5,110 nucleotides of DNA from an uncultured Oscillospiraceae bacterium. GTDB taxonomy: Bacteria; Bacillota; Clostridia; Oscillospirales; Oscillospiraceae. This document shows positions 5,091 through 5,110 of the stretch, in pieces. The stretch spans positions 1 through 5,110 of the forward strand of contig CAAGIT010000162.1 of the NCBI GenBank assembly GCA_900769995.1, given 5' to 3'. The notes below the pieces were generated by a model, which did no database searches, was not told the DNA's origin, and saw nothing but the letters and a program-made list of their open reading frames with translations. Position 1 is the stretch's first letter; each line of letters opens with the position of its first letter. The translations under genes were made by a program, and so were the position numbers.

Positions 5091-5110
5091 AGATCGGAAG
5101 AGCACACGTC
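5091..5110 (+). other. Illumina TruSeq adapter sequence, not genomic
   Basis: AGATCGGAAGAGCACACGTC is identical to the first 20 bases of the TruSeq Read 1 3' adapter. It sits at the very end of the contig, as expected for untrimmed read-through in a short-read assembly. A chance 20-base match at a terminus is negligible. Genomic sequence therefore ends at 5090. The adapter's first A completes an artificial TAG stop for the minus-strand gene. Confidence 0.97.

Noticed and set aside
1..5110. tRNA, rRNA or CRISPR features anywhere in the window
   Set aside because: No cloverleaf with a conserved T-loop, no rRNA motif and no regularly spaced repeat was found by eye on either strand.

Overview
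The window looks like one short-read contig from a Gram-positive member of the Clostridia, probably a gut Oscillospiraceae/Ruminococcaceae-type bacterium. This is inferred from three things: a secreted protein ending in three SLH cell-wall-anchoring repeats, an IS3-family (IS150-group) insertion sequence with long bipartite ends, and a four-helix membrane protein with a SHOCT tail. No marker gene fixes the genus.

Layout: 1-111 holds a sigma-A-type promoter overlapped by an 8-bp inverted repeat. 112-2583 (+) encodes an 823-residue secreted, surface-anchored protein with a possible caspase-like (clan CD) Cys-His domain, a CAP/SCP domain, an Ig-like linker and three SLH repeats. 2612-4417 is an apparently complete insertion sequence. 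It carries orfA (2674-3354), an A7 programmed -1 frameshift site (3318-3324) and the DD(35)E catalytic orfB (3324-4253). A 164-bp tail follows, with three hairpins and the right terminal repeat. 4438-5090 (-) is the 3' part of a DUF4234-like/SHOCT membrane protein gene whose 5' end is missing. The last 20 bases (5091-5110) exactly match the Illumina TruSeq adapter and are not genomic.

The two host genes converge, and the insertion sequence sits in the short gap between their stop codons. The element appears insulated on both sides. At its left end, a hairpin can form only in read-through RNA and hides the orfA ribosome-binding site. At its right end, hairpins that are better paired on the minus strand, one with a U-tract, should stop antisense transcription. 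A -35-like box in the right end and an extended -10 box in the left end would form a strong promoter when the ends join in the circular transposition intermediate. No target-site duplication is visible, so an IS-mediated rearrangement or a chimeric assembly joint is possible.

I see no wholly new system. The most interesting points are the expression-control layout of the insertion sequence, the domain combination of the surface protein, and the adapter artefact, which creates a false gene start.
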